Source: Pseudolabrys taiwanensis
GTDB lineage: Bacteria; Pseudomonadota; Alphaproteobacteria; Rhizobiales; Xanthobacteraceae
Assembly: GCF_003367395.1 (NCBI RefSeq)
Contig: NZ_CP031417.1
Location: 1,178,001 to 1,242,000, forward strand
Direction of reading: 5' to 3'
Length of the DNA: 64,000 nt
Shown here piece by piece: positions 58,112-64,000 of the stretch (position 1 is its first letter; every line of letters begins with the position of its first letter). Made by a program: the position numbers and the translations under genes. The notes below the pieces were generated by a model. The model saw only the letters and a program-made list of their open reading frames with translations, was not told the origin of the DNA and made no database searches.

Positions 58112-58879
58112 TTACTCCCCCAAAACCTCCTCCACAAACCCATCCGGATCGCGCCAGAACTCCCGCAGCGTCCGGAAATGCTCCGTGTCCCGCACGCGGA
58201 CCGGCGCGAGGCCGGCGGGCGTCAATTCCAAAAGCCGCGCCTTCGGATAAGCCATCAGCAGCGGCGCATGCGTCGCCATGATCACCTGGCAGATGCCCGA
58301 GCGCTCCATCGCGCGCAGCAGCTTCAAGAACTCGATCTGCCGTGACGGCGACAACGCCGATTCCGGCTCGTCGAAGATGAAGATGCCCTGGCGTTGGCAG
58401 CGCTCCTGAAAGAAGCGCAGGAAGCCTTCGCCGTGCGAGTGCGACAGGAAGTCGGGAGGCGGGCCGCTCAACGGCTCGCGCGCCGCTTCGTCGAGATAGC
58501 GCGCCACGGTGAAGAAGCTCTCGGCGCGGAAGAACCAGCCATTGGTGATCTTCGGCAGCCAGCTTGCGCGCAGCGCCTTCGACAACGCGCCGCCCATCTT
58601 CTCCAGCGCCTGCGAATGGTCGATCGGCCGATAGCCCTTGCCGCCGCCCGCCTCATCGTATCCGGCGAGCGCGGCAATGCCTTCGAGCAGCGTCGATTTG
58701 CCGGTGCCGTTCTCGCCGACGATGATGGTGATGGCATGATCGAAATCGAGCTCGAAGCCGTCGCGCAGGAACGGCAGGCAGAACGGATAGGCCTCCTTCT
58801 CGCTCACCCGCTCGGGTTCGAGCCAGACGCGCTTGAGATACGGCGCCGGCAGTTTGACGGTGCGAGCCTTCCACGCCAC
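58112..58879 (-). CDS. AAA family ATPase (ABC/SMC-type, AAA_15/21-like)
   Basis: 255 residues. Walker A is VGENGTGKSTLLEGIAALAG (residues 53-72), a signature-like FLSHSHGEGFLRFF follows, then Walker B GIFIFDEPESALSPSRQIEF and the switch histidine in IMATHAPLLM. The N-terminus YLKRVWLEPERVSEKEAYPF is typical of stand-alone ATPases annotated as AAA or predicted ABC ATPases. Relatives act in phage defence (OLD/Septu/retron-like) or unknown roles, but no partner nuclease is beside it. GC is high, unlike the islet next to it. Confidence 0.85.
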   Translation of the reverse strand: MAWKARTVKLPAPYLKRVWLEPERVSEKEAYPFCLPFLRDGFELDFDHAITIIVGENGTGKSTLLEGIAALAGYDEAGGGKGYRPIDHSQALEKMGGALSKALRASWLPKITNGWFFRAESFFTVARYLDEAAREPLSGPPPDFLSHSHGEGFLRFFQERCQRQGIFIFDEPESALSPSRQIEFLKLLRAMERSGICQVIMATHAPLLMAYPKARLLELTPAGLAPVRVRDTEHFRTLREFWRDPDGFVEEVLGE

Positions 58880-58959
58880 GACGATGTCCTTTGCGAGTCA
58901 ACAGCGCGATTGTAGCCCGGATGGAGCGCAGCGAAATCGGGGTCGGTATGAACTCAGCC

Positions 58960-59066
58960 CCTCATGCTGAGGAGCGCTGCGAAGCAGCGCGTCTCGATGC
59001 ATGAGGCCGCCCATCCTTCGAGACGCCCGCCCTCGCTGACGCTTCGGCGGGCTCCTCAGGATGAGG
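58960..59066. repeat. Intergenic palindromic repeat, family A
   Basis: CCTCATGCTGAGGAGC (58960-58975) mirrors GCTCCTCAGGATGAGG (59051-59066) with one mismatch. The inner arms GTCTCGATGCATGAGG and CATCCTTCGAGACGC match the copy at 20196-20296. Confidence 0.85.
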
Positions 59067-59219
59067 CGGAGCGAACTCGCGCTGCGTGGCTGGCCCGCGC
59101 AGCTCGCACATGCGCGCCCCCGCGCACACTTTCCCGCAAATTCCCCCGCGCTTTCAGCCGCTTGATCTTCCGAAAAATTATTTATCCCCATCTTCCTAGC
59201 TTAACTTAAAATCCTCTCC

Positions 59220-59640
59220 GCTCGGTCCCATGAGGGACGCGAACCGGTTGCGCCGGCTCGTGGGGTCCGGGCCGGCGCCCGCGGGCGTGGCCTCGCTAGC
59301 CACGCGCTCGGGCGGCGTCGGGCAAGCGCAAACAAGTTTACGCAGTTTGCGCAAACGCAAACTGCTTTGCCGGGGGCACTAAGACCCCCTGCCGGGAGCC
59401 GGCTGACACCGAGTGCCTCGGGACTTTGCGAGGCCTCCGTTGAAAGCGCGGCCCGACGCCGACAAGTCGCCGGACGGCGCGCCGAAAGGCGCCGCGCGGT
59501 CGACGGCTTGCTTGCGCGGACTGCGCAAGCTTGTCCGCGATGACCGCGCGCCGAACGACTACGTCGCGCCCTCTCGGCGCGCCGTCCCCCTCGCGTTTTC
59601 GCGGGGGTCTACTCCCCTCGCCGCCTGTTTCGGCGAGGGC
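59220..59640. other. Very GC-rich, hairpin-dense gene-free element; candidate structured RNA
   Basis: At least eight consecutive perfect or near-perfect hairpins: CCCATGAG/CTCGTGGG (one G-U pair), GCGTGGC/GCCACGC (59285-59305), GCAGTTTGCG/CGCAAACTGC (59342-59365), GGGGG/CCCCC (59373-59390), CCGAG/CTCGG (59409-59421), GCGCC-GAAA-GGCGC, CGCGGAC/GTCCGCG (59515-59539), and CCCTCGCCG/CGGCGAGGG (59615-59639). An AT-rich stretch (59175-59215) that could be a promoter precedes it, and a gene starts at 59697. Frames crossing it are low-complexity. It could be a long leader, a noncoding RNA or a repeated element. Confidence 0.5.
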
Positions 59641-59696
59641 CACCGCAGCAAAGCTCGGGCGCGAACGCGCCGCGAGAACGATGGAGCACGCCCGCC

Positions 59697-60209
59697 ATGA
59701 CCACCACGACGAAACCGGCCGCCATGGCCAATGCCAAAACCAACGCCGCGCTCGATGAACTCTACGACGGGCTCGTGCGCGTCACCCGCACAGCCATCGA
59801 CCAGCTCGAGCGCAAGCTCAATGCGCCGCCGCCGCCGGTGACGGTGCCCTTCTCGGACGATCCTGACGTGTGCGCCGCGCGGCGCTGGCTGTCCGATCAC
59901 TATGCGCTGTGGCTGTTCTGCGACAACGCCGCGTGCCTGCGCGCGTGTCGCTGCCGCGGCCGCCATGTCGCCTGCTATCGCTTCACCATGGACCGCGTGC
60001 CGGACGACGCGATCGCCGGCATGCGCCTCTGTCTCGATGCGCACGTCGCTGGCGAGGATCCGCTCAAGCTGCGCGGCGAACAGCGCCGCGCCATCGATGC
60101 GCTGATCGCCTGGCGTCGGCGCTTCGGCCTGACGCCCTTGCCGTGGTCGGTCGCGCCAGCGAAGCCGCGTCCGCACCAGGCGCGCGCGGCGCATGGCACG
60201 GACTCGTAA
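59697..60209 (+). CDS. Hypothetical protein with cysteine cluster, 170 residues
   Basis: After a flexible alanine/lysine/threonine-rich start comes a helix (ALDELYDGLVRVTRTAIDQL), then a cysteine-rich segment (DNAACLRACRCRGRHVACYR, about residues 81-100) that could bind metal, and a helical end (KLRGEQRRAIDALIAWRRRF). I do not recognise the family. GGAG lies 10 bases before the ATG. It follows the hairpin-dense element, which may act as its leader. Confidence 0.6.
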   Translation: MTTTTKPAAMANAKTNAALDELYDGLVRVTRTAIDQLERKLNAPPPPVTVPFSDDPDVCAARRWLSDHYALWLFCDNAACLRACRCRGRHVACYRFTMDRVPDDAIAGMRLCLDAHVAGEDPLKLRGEQRRAIDALIAWRRRFGLTPLPWSVAPAKPRPHQARAAHGTDS

Positions 60210-60231
60210 GCGCCCGCCGTGGCGCCGCGCG

Positions 60232-60717
60232 TCAGCGCAGCGCCACCTCGGCCACCTTGTCCTTGACGTCTTCCTTCGGGTCGGCGCCGAACAACATCTT
60301 GATGCCGGCCACCAGGCTCGAGGCGTCCACCCAGATCTCGGCGCGCTCGGCGTCGAGCCGCAGCAGCGCCAGCTTGGGGTCGTCCTTGCCGCCCTCGAAC
60401 CACGCGGCGACATAGCGGTTCCACAGCCTGTCGATGGTGGCGCGATCGGTGTCGACGCGCAGCGTGCCATGCACGGTGGCGAAGATGTCGTGGCCCTTGG
60501 AGGCAAAGGTCGCGATGGCGCGGTTGCCGCGCGCGAGGTTCTGCACCAGCGCATTGTCCTTGGTGGTGAAGAACCAGATCGGACTGCGCTCGCCGTCGAG
60601 CTGCGCCGTCATCGGCCGGGCGTGGCCGTCCTCGACGCCGTCGAGGCCGATCATCATCGTCATGTCGGATTTCAACGCGCTCCAGAAGCGCGCCTGGATT
60701 TCTGCTTGGGTCGGCAT
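60232..60717 (-). CDS. Pyridoxamine 5'-phosphate oxidase-like general stress protein
   Basis: 161 residues. The split-barrel flavin-binding fold shows KSDMTMMIGLDGVEDGHARP, MTAQLDGERSPIWFFTTKDN, AIATFASKGHDIFATVHGTL, and WFEGGKDDPKLALLRLDAER. These match the PPOX/general stress protein 26 group, which binds FMN or heme and is induced by stress; the reaction is not known. The start at 60717 has AGAGACA before it. It converges with the preceding hypothetical gene. Confidence 0.85.
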   Translation of the reverse strand: MPTQAEIQARFWSALKSDMTMMIGLDGVEDGHARPMTAQLDGERSPIWFFTTKDNALVQNLARGNRAIATFASKGHDIFATVHGTLRVDTDRATIDRLWNRYVAAWFEGGKDDPKLALLRLDAERAEIWVDASSLVAGIKMLFGADPKEDVKDKVAEVALR

Positions 60718-61026
60718 TGTCTCTGTGTCTCCCGTGGTTCGCAGGGCCAACGGCGATGGCGCGCCCCGCGTTCCACGCGCCGGCCGCGCCGTGCGGGCCG
60801 CTGTGCCGCACCGCCCCTACCCCGCCGCGTCGGCCGTTTGCTGCACGCTCACCGCACAAACGGTTGCGGTCGCAACGACTGTGCATCGCAGCAACTTTTC
60901 GGCGGTATCGGCGGCGCAATTTGGTTGCGTTTGGGAACTTGTTTCGCTCATCATTCGCAACACCGTGTCGAACGAGACAAGAGCGGGACCCTGCCCGCCT
61001 CGAGGGGAAGAAACGGAAGGCTGCCG
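60718..61026. other. Spacer between divergent genes
   Basis: About 310 bases with no credible gene and no clear repeat. It should hold the promoters of the PPOX-like gene (leftward) and the small membrane gene (rightward). GGAAGG ahead of 61027 is the ribosome site of the latter. Confidence 0.5.
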
Positions 61027-61299
61027 ATGCAGAGCGGAATCGGAATTCGTGCCCAGGTCGCGATGCTGTTCTTCACGACGCTCAACGTCGCGGTGTTCAC
61101 CGTCGTCGTCTATGTCGTGATGTTGTCGCCGACGCTCAACGTCCACGCCGGCTATTGGATGCTGTTCAGCATGATCGGCAGCGCGCTCATCACCGCGCCG
61201 TTGTGCTGGCTGGTCGCGCCGCGCGTCAGCGGCAAGCTGCGCAAGCGCCTTGTCGCCGAGCGCTCGCCGCTGTCGGACGCGCCGTCGCGCCCGGTCTGA
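61027..61299 (+). CDS. Small two-helix membrane protein, 90 residues
   Basis: The ATG at 61027 follows GGAAGG by six bases. Two hydrophobic helices (AQVAMLFFTTLNVAVFTVVV and YWMLFSMIGSALITAPLCWL) are followed by a basic C-terminal tail (KLRKRLVAERSPLSDAP). No family is recognised with confidence. Confidence 0.6.
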   Translation: MQSGIGIRAQVAMLFFTTLNVAVFTVVVYVVMLSPTLNVHAGYWMLFSMIGSALITAPLCWLVAPRVSGKLRKRLVAERSPLSDAPSRPV

Positions 61300-61391
61300 G
61301 GCTGCCGCCACTGCCGCCGAGCCCATGAACCGCTGCCGCCCTCGCCACGACAAAGGGGACGAAGCGTGCTCATATCGGCCGCGGGGGCCTC

Positions 61392-62129
61392 ATGTCCGAC
61401 GAAATCGATCCGCTGCGCGACGCCATCGTCGCGGCCATCGCCTGTGTCGTCATCGTCGCCGCGGCGATCGCCTTTGCCGGCCGCGCCCGCGCCGACATGG
61501 GCCCGTGTCGGCCCGACGCGTTCGAGGGCCTGACCTGTGGCGCGGGCCCGGGCGCCGCGCGCATCATCGCCGATACGCTCTCGCCGACGCGTGAGCGCGG
61601 CTTTGCCTGGCGCACCCCCCGCGCCGCCCCGCGCGACGAGCCGGAAGACGAGACGCTCGAATTGCTGCTGGTGCGGCTCAAGGACGGCGCGGTGCTCGCC
61701 AAGAGCACGACCGGCTATTGGAACAACGGCGACAGCCACGCCAACCGCCGCAGCGAGGATGTGAGCTGGTCGCCGGACGGCACCCTCGCCGTGCGCGCGA
61801 TGCAGCTGCGTTTCAACACCGGCGCCTTCGAGCTTTATGCGCTCCGCGCCGCCAGCCCGGCCGTCATCGATTTGCTGAAGATCGTCGAGCCGGCGGTGCG
61901 CGCGAAGCTGAAGCTGCCCAAAGCCTTGTCCGAGAACTGGGTGTTCTCCGTCTTCGGTCGCGACAACCTCACCATCGGCAACGACGGCGTCATCCGTTTT
62001 CGCGTCACCATGTGGGTGCCGAAAGAGGGACCGGAAAAGCCGTTCGACATCGTGCTGCGCCTGAGCGAGAACAACAAACAGCTTGCCGTGCGCGTGACGT
62101 CGATCACCGAAGGGTCAGACCCGGAATGA
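61392..62129 (+). CDS. Hypothetical membrane-anchored or secreted protein, 245 residues
   Basis: The N-terminus carries one hydrophobic helix (DAIVAAIACVVIVAAAIAFA, residues 10-29) that may be a signal anchor. The rest is soluble and beta-rich (ETLELLLVRLKDGAVLAKST, then NRRSEDVSWSPDGTLAVRAM). The WSPDG phrase recalls beta-propeller strands, but only one repeat is seen. It overlaps the next gene by the ATGA junction, so the two are translationally coupled. Confidence 0.6.
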   Translation: MSDEIDPLRDAIVAAIACVVIVAAAIAFAGRARADMGPCRPDAFEGLTCGAGPGAARIIADTLSPTRERGFAWRTPRAAPRDEPEDETLELLLVRLKDGAVLAKSTTGYWNNGDSHANRRSEDVSWSPDGTLAVRAMQLRFNTGAFELYALRAASPAVIDLLKIVEPAVRAKLKLPKALSENWVFSVFGRDNLTIGNDGVIRFRVTMWVPKEGPEKPFDIVLRLSENNKQLAVRVTSITEGSDPE

Positions 62130-62674
62130 AGCCGCTCGCTTTTGTTTTTGTCATCGCCGCAGCATCCAGCGCGGCATCCAGCGCGGCTTGGGCGCAGGAG
62201 CCGCCGAAGGCCGAGGATCGCGCTGCGATCGAGACCTGCCTCAAGCGCGAAGCCGACCGGCCGGAACGCTGCATCGGCATCGTCTATCAGCCGTGCACCG
62301 ATGCGCCGGCCGAGCCGAACGATGCCTTCCCCCCGGGCTCGACGCCGGGCCAGGAACGATGCGCCGCACGCGAACGGGCGGTGTGGCAGGCCATGATCGA
62401 CGCGAGCCTGAAAGCGCTGCGCGAAGGGCCCGCAGGCCAGTCGCCGGTGCAGCCTTATAACCGGCCGCCGCAGACCCGCCTCACCCACCCCGTCTCGGGC
62501 GCGACGCTGATCGACGATATGGAAACGGCGTGGGAAACCTGGCGCGCCAAAGCCTGCGATATCGAAGGCCTGCGCTACGAAGGCGGCACGGTGGCGCGCA
62601 CGATCTACGCGACCTGCAGCAACCGCGAAACCGCGCGTCACGCGTTGTGGCTCAAGGCGGTCGAAAACGATTGA
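62126..62674 (+). CDS. Secreted LprI/DUF1311-like protein
   Basis: 182 residues. The signal peptide MKPLAFVFVIAAASSAASSA is cleaved near AWAQ-E. The mature protein has paired cysteines (AIETCLKREADRPERCIGIV, YQPCTDAP, then WRAKACDIEGLRYEGGTVAR and TIYATCSNRETARHALWLK), like the DUF1311/LprI lysozyme-inhibitor group (AxxxC...G.........C....T..R...L). The ATG overlaps the stop of the preceding gene. It probably works in the periplasm. Confidence 0.7.
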   Translation: MKPLAFVFVIAAASSAASSAAWAQEPPKAEDRAAIETCLKREADRPERCIGIVYQPCTDAPAEPNDAFPPGSTPGQERCAARERAVWQAMIDASLKALREGPAGQSPVQPYNRPPQTRLTHPVSGATLIDDMETAWETWRAKACDIEGLRYEGGTVARTIYATCSNRETARHALWLKAVEND

Positions 62675-62683
62675 TCGCCGCGC

Positions 62684-62926
62684 CTATTCGCCTTCCTGCT
62701 CGAAACGCTCCGCCAGCGCGTCGAGATCGCGGAACGCGCGCTGCGCCGTCTTCTCGTTCTCGACATGCGCGCGCTTGGCGCCGTTGATGGTGAGATCGCC
62801 CTCGCCCCACGGCGCCGTGTCGATCTCTAGTTTGTTCTTGCCGTCGGTGGCGGTGAAACGCTGCACCGTCGCGCCCTTGCCGGTCGGCAGGCTGGTGTCG
62901 GGCGTCCAATCAAGCTTCTTCGTCAT
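62684..62926 (-). CDS. Hypothetical protein, 80 residues
   Basis: A small soluble protein: beta-strands at the N-terminus (KGATVQRFTATDGKNKLEID) and a C-terminal charged helix (KTAQRAFRDLDALAERFEQE). The family is unknown. It converges with the LprI-like gene (nine bases between stops) and is divergent from the alcohol dehydrogenase. Confidence 0.55.
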   Translation of the reverse strand: MTKKLDWTPDTSLPTGKGATVQRFTATDGKNKLEIDTAPWGEGDLTINGAKRAHVENEKTAQRAFRDLDALAERFEQEGE

Positions 62927-63050
62927 CGTCCGAGTTCCTTCGCGTCGCGCTATGCTTCTGGCATGGCGCGCGAACGCGACGATTGATCCAGCGCAAGGTG
63001 GGCGGCCCGGTATCGTGATGTGACACGCGGGCAATCCACGGGAGCAGCGC

Positions 63051-64000
63051 ATGGCCAACATGATGAAAGCCGCCGTCGTCCGGAGCTTCGGCAAGCCTCT
63101 CACCATCGAAGAAGTCAAAGTTCCCGAACCGGGCCTCGGTGAAGTGCTCGTGAAAGTGCGCGCCAGCGGCGTCTGCCACACCGATCTGCACGCGGCGAAC
63201 GGCGACTGGCCGGTGAAACCCAATCCGCCCTTCATTCCGGGACACGAAGCCATCGGCACCGTCGCCAAGGTCGGCAAAGGCGTGCTCGGCCTCAAGGAAG
63301 GCGATATCGTCGGCGTGCCCTGGCTGCACGATGCCTGCGGCTGCTGCGAATACTGCACGAGCGGCTGGGAGACCGTGTGCGAGAGCCAGCACAACACCGG
63401 CTACAGCGTCGACGGCGGCTATGCCGATTACGTGCTGGCAGCCGCGGCCTATGTCGGCCGCATCCCGAAGGGCGCCGATCTCATCGCCATGGCGCCAATC
63501 CTGTGCGCCGGCGTCACCACTTATAAGGGTCTCAAGGAGACCGAGGCCAAGCCCGGCGAATGGGTCGCCATCTCCGGCATCGGCGGTCTCGGCCATGTCG
63601 CCGTGCAATATGCGAAGGCCATGGGCCTGCATGTCGCCGCCATCGATGTCGCCGACGACAAGCTCGCTTTGGCCCGCAAGCTTGGGGCCGACGTCACCGC
63701 CAACGCCAAGACCGAGGACGCGGTCGCCAAAGTGATCAGGGAAACCGGCGGCGGCGCGCACGGCGTCCTGGTCACGGCCGTGTCGAACGCCGCTTTCGGT
63801 CAGGCCATCGCGATGACCCGCCGCCGCGGCACTGTCGGCCTTGTCGGCTTGCCGCCAGGCGATTTCCCGACGCCGATCTTCGATGTCGTGCTCAAGCGCA
63901 TCACCGTGCGCGGCTCGATCGTCGGCACGCGCAAGGACCTCGTCGAGGCGCTCGCCTTCGCCGCCGAAGGCAAGGTGAAAACGACGGTGACCACGCGCAA
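63051..64000 (+). CDS. Zinc-dependent alcohol dehydrogenase, AdhP-like (partial at the right edge)
   Basis: The frame runs from ATG 63051 (GGAG seven bases upstream) to the window end without a stop, giving 316 residues of about 340. The catalytic zinc ligands are visible: Cys in [18 protein letters not shown] in [12 protein letters not shown], and the later Cys in [14 protein letters not shown]. The structural zinc cluster is [15 protein letters not shown]. The Rossmann motif is [20 protein letters not shown]. This is the propanol-preferring (AdhP/AdhA) class, converting primary alcohols and aldehydes with NAD. Confidence 0.93.
   Translation, partial: MANMMKAAVVRSFGKPLTIEEVKVPEPGLGEVLVKVRASGVCHTDLHAANGDWPVKPNPPFIPGHEAIGTVAKVGKGVLGLKEGDIVGVPWLHDACGCCEYCTSGWETVCESQHNTGYSVDGGYADYVLAAAAYVGRIPKGADLIAMAPILCAGVTTYKGLKETEAKPGEWVAISGIGGLGHVAVQYAKAMGLHVAAIDVADDKLALARKLGADVTANAKTEDAVAKVIRETGGGAHGVLVTAVSNAAFGQAIAMTRRRGTVGLVGLPPGDFPTPIFDVVLKRITVRGSIVGTRKDLVEALAFAAEGKVKTTVTTR

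Noticed and set aside
57851-58345. A 164-codon rightward frame beside the AAA ATPase
   Set aside because: It crosses the hairpins and then runs antisense into the clearly real ATPase gene; no motif is visible.
59413-59700. A 95-codon frame across the hairpin-dense segment
   Set aside because: Its residues merely follow the hairpin arms, there is no ribosome site and no family pattern, and it runs into the start of the next gene.

Overview
This window looks like chromosomal DNA from an alphaproteobacterium of the order Hyphomicrobiales (Rhizobiales), most like the Bradyrhizobiaceae/Xanthobacteraceae. This rests on high GC content, small Omp31/Omp25-type barrels, an H-NS/HvrA-type protein, an alphaproteobacterial SOS box (GTTC-N7-GTTC) ahead of uvrA, an Irr-like iron box ahead of feoAB, and many intergenic palindromic repeats of the kind common in that group. 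No database search was possible, so all names rest on motifs and recalled family signatures. I saw no rRNA, tRNA, CRISPR array, transposase or integrase.

Layout. 1-7,050: sugar-acid gene set (IlvD/Edd dehydratase end, thioredoxin-like protein, SDR dehydrogenase, four-gene carbohydrate ABC importer). 7,200-8,230: H-NS-like protein, a 53-residue protein and an AT-rich spacer with a 25-bp palindrome. 8,228-13,600: malate synthase G and small conserved proteins. 13,700-20,200: aromatic catabolism genes (3-hydroxybenzoate-6-hydroxylase-like, 6-hydroxynicotinate-3-monooxygenase-like, Bug-type binding protein, LigI-like lactonase, LysR regulator). 20,300-26,000: queuosine genes tgt and queA, a diguanylate cyclase, two cyclophilins, coaD. 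26,100-37,600: MFS exporter, LysE exporter, gyrA, MarC, CNNM/CorC protein, an indolepyruvate/phenylpyruvate decarboxylase, ssb. 37,950-53,070: an accessory block holding an Omp31-like porin, a NitT/TauT-type ABC operon with two tandem isochorismatase-fold hydrolases behind a possible sigma-54 promoter, feoAB, an NmrA/LysR pair, an OhrR-like regulator facing a Tat-exported alpha/beta hydrolase, a second porin and an autotransporter. 53,380-56,340: uvrA. 56,340-58,110: a lower-GC islet with a DUF1883 gene overlapping a two-helix membrane gene, an orphan gene and a hairpin-rich spacer. 58,110-64,000: an AAA ATPase, a densely hairpinned gene-free stretch, small proteins, and the start of a zinc alcohol dehydrogenase.

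Themes. Housekeeping genes (tgt, queA, coaD, gyrA, ssb, uvrA) form a backbone, and accessory transport and catabolism genes are interspersed. At least five families of palindromic repeats fill spacers. One copy lies inside the reading frame of queA and another supplies the queA stop codon. The candidates I consider least explained are the in-frame palindrome in queA, the hairpin-dense 59,220-59,640 segment and the 56.3-58.1 kb islet.
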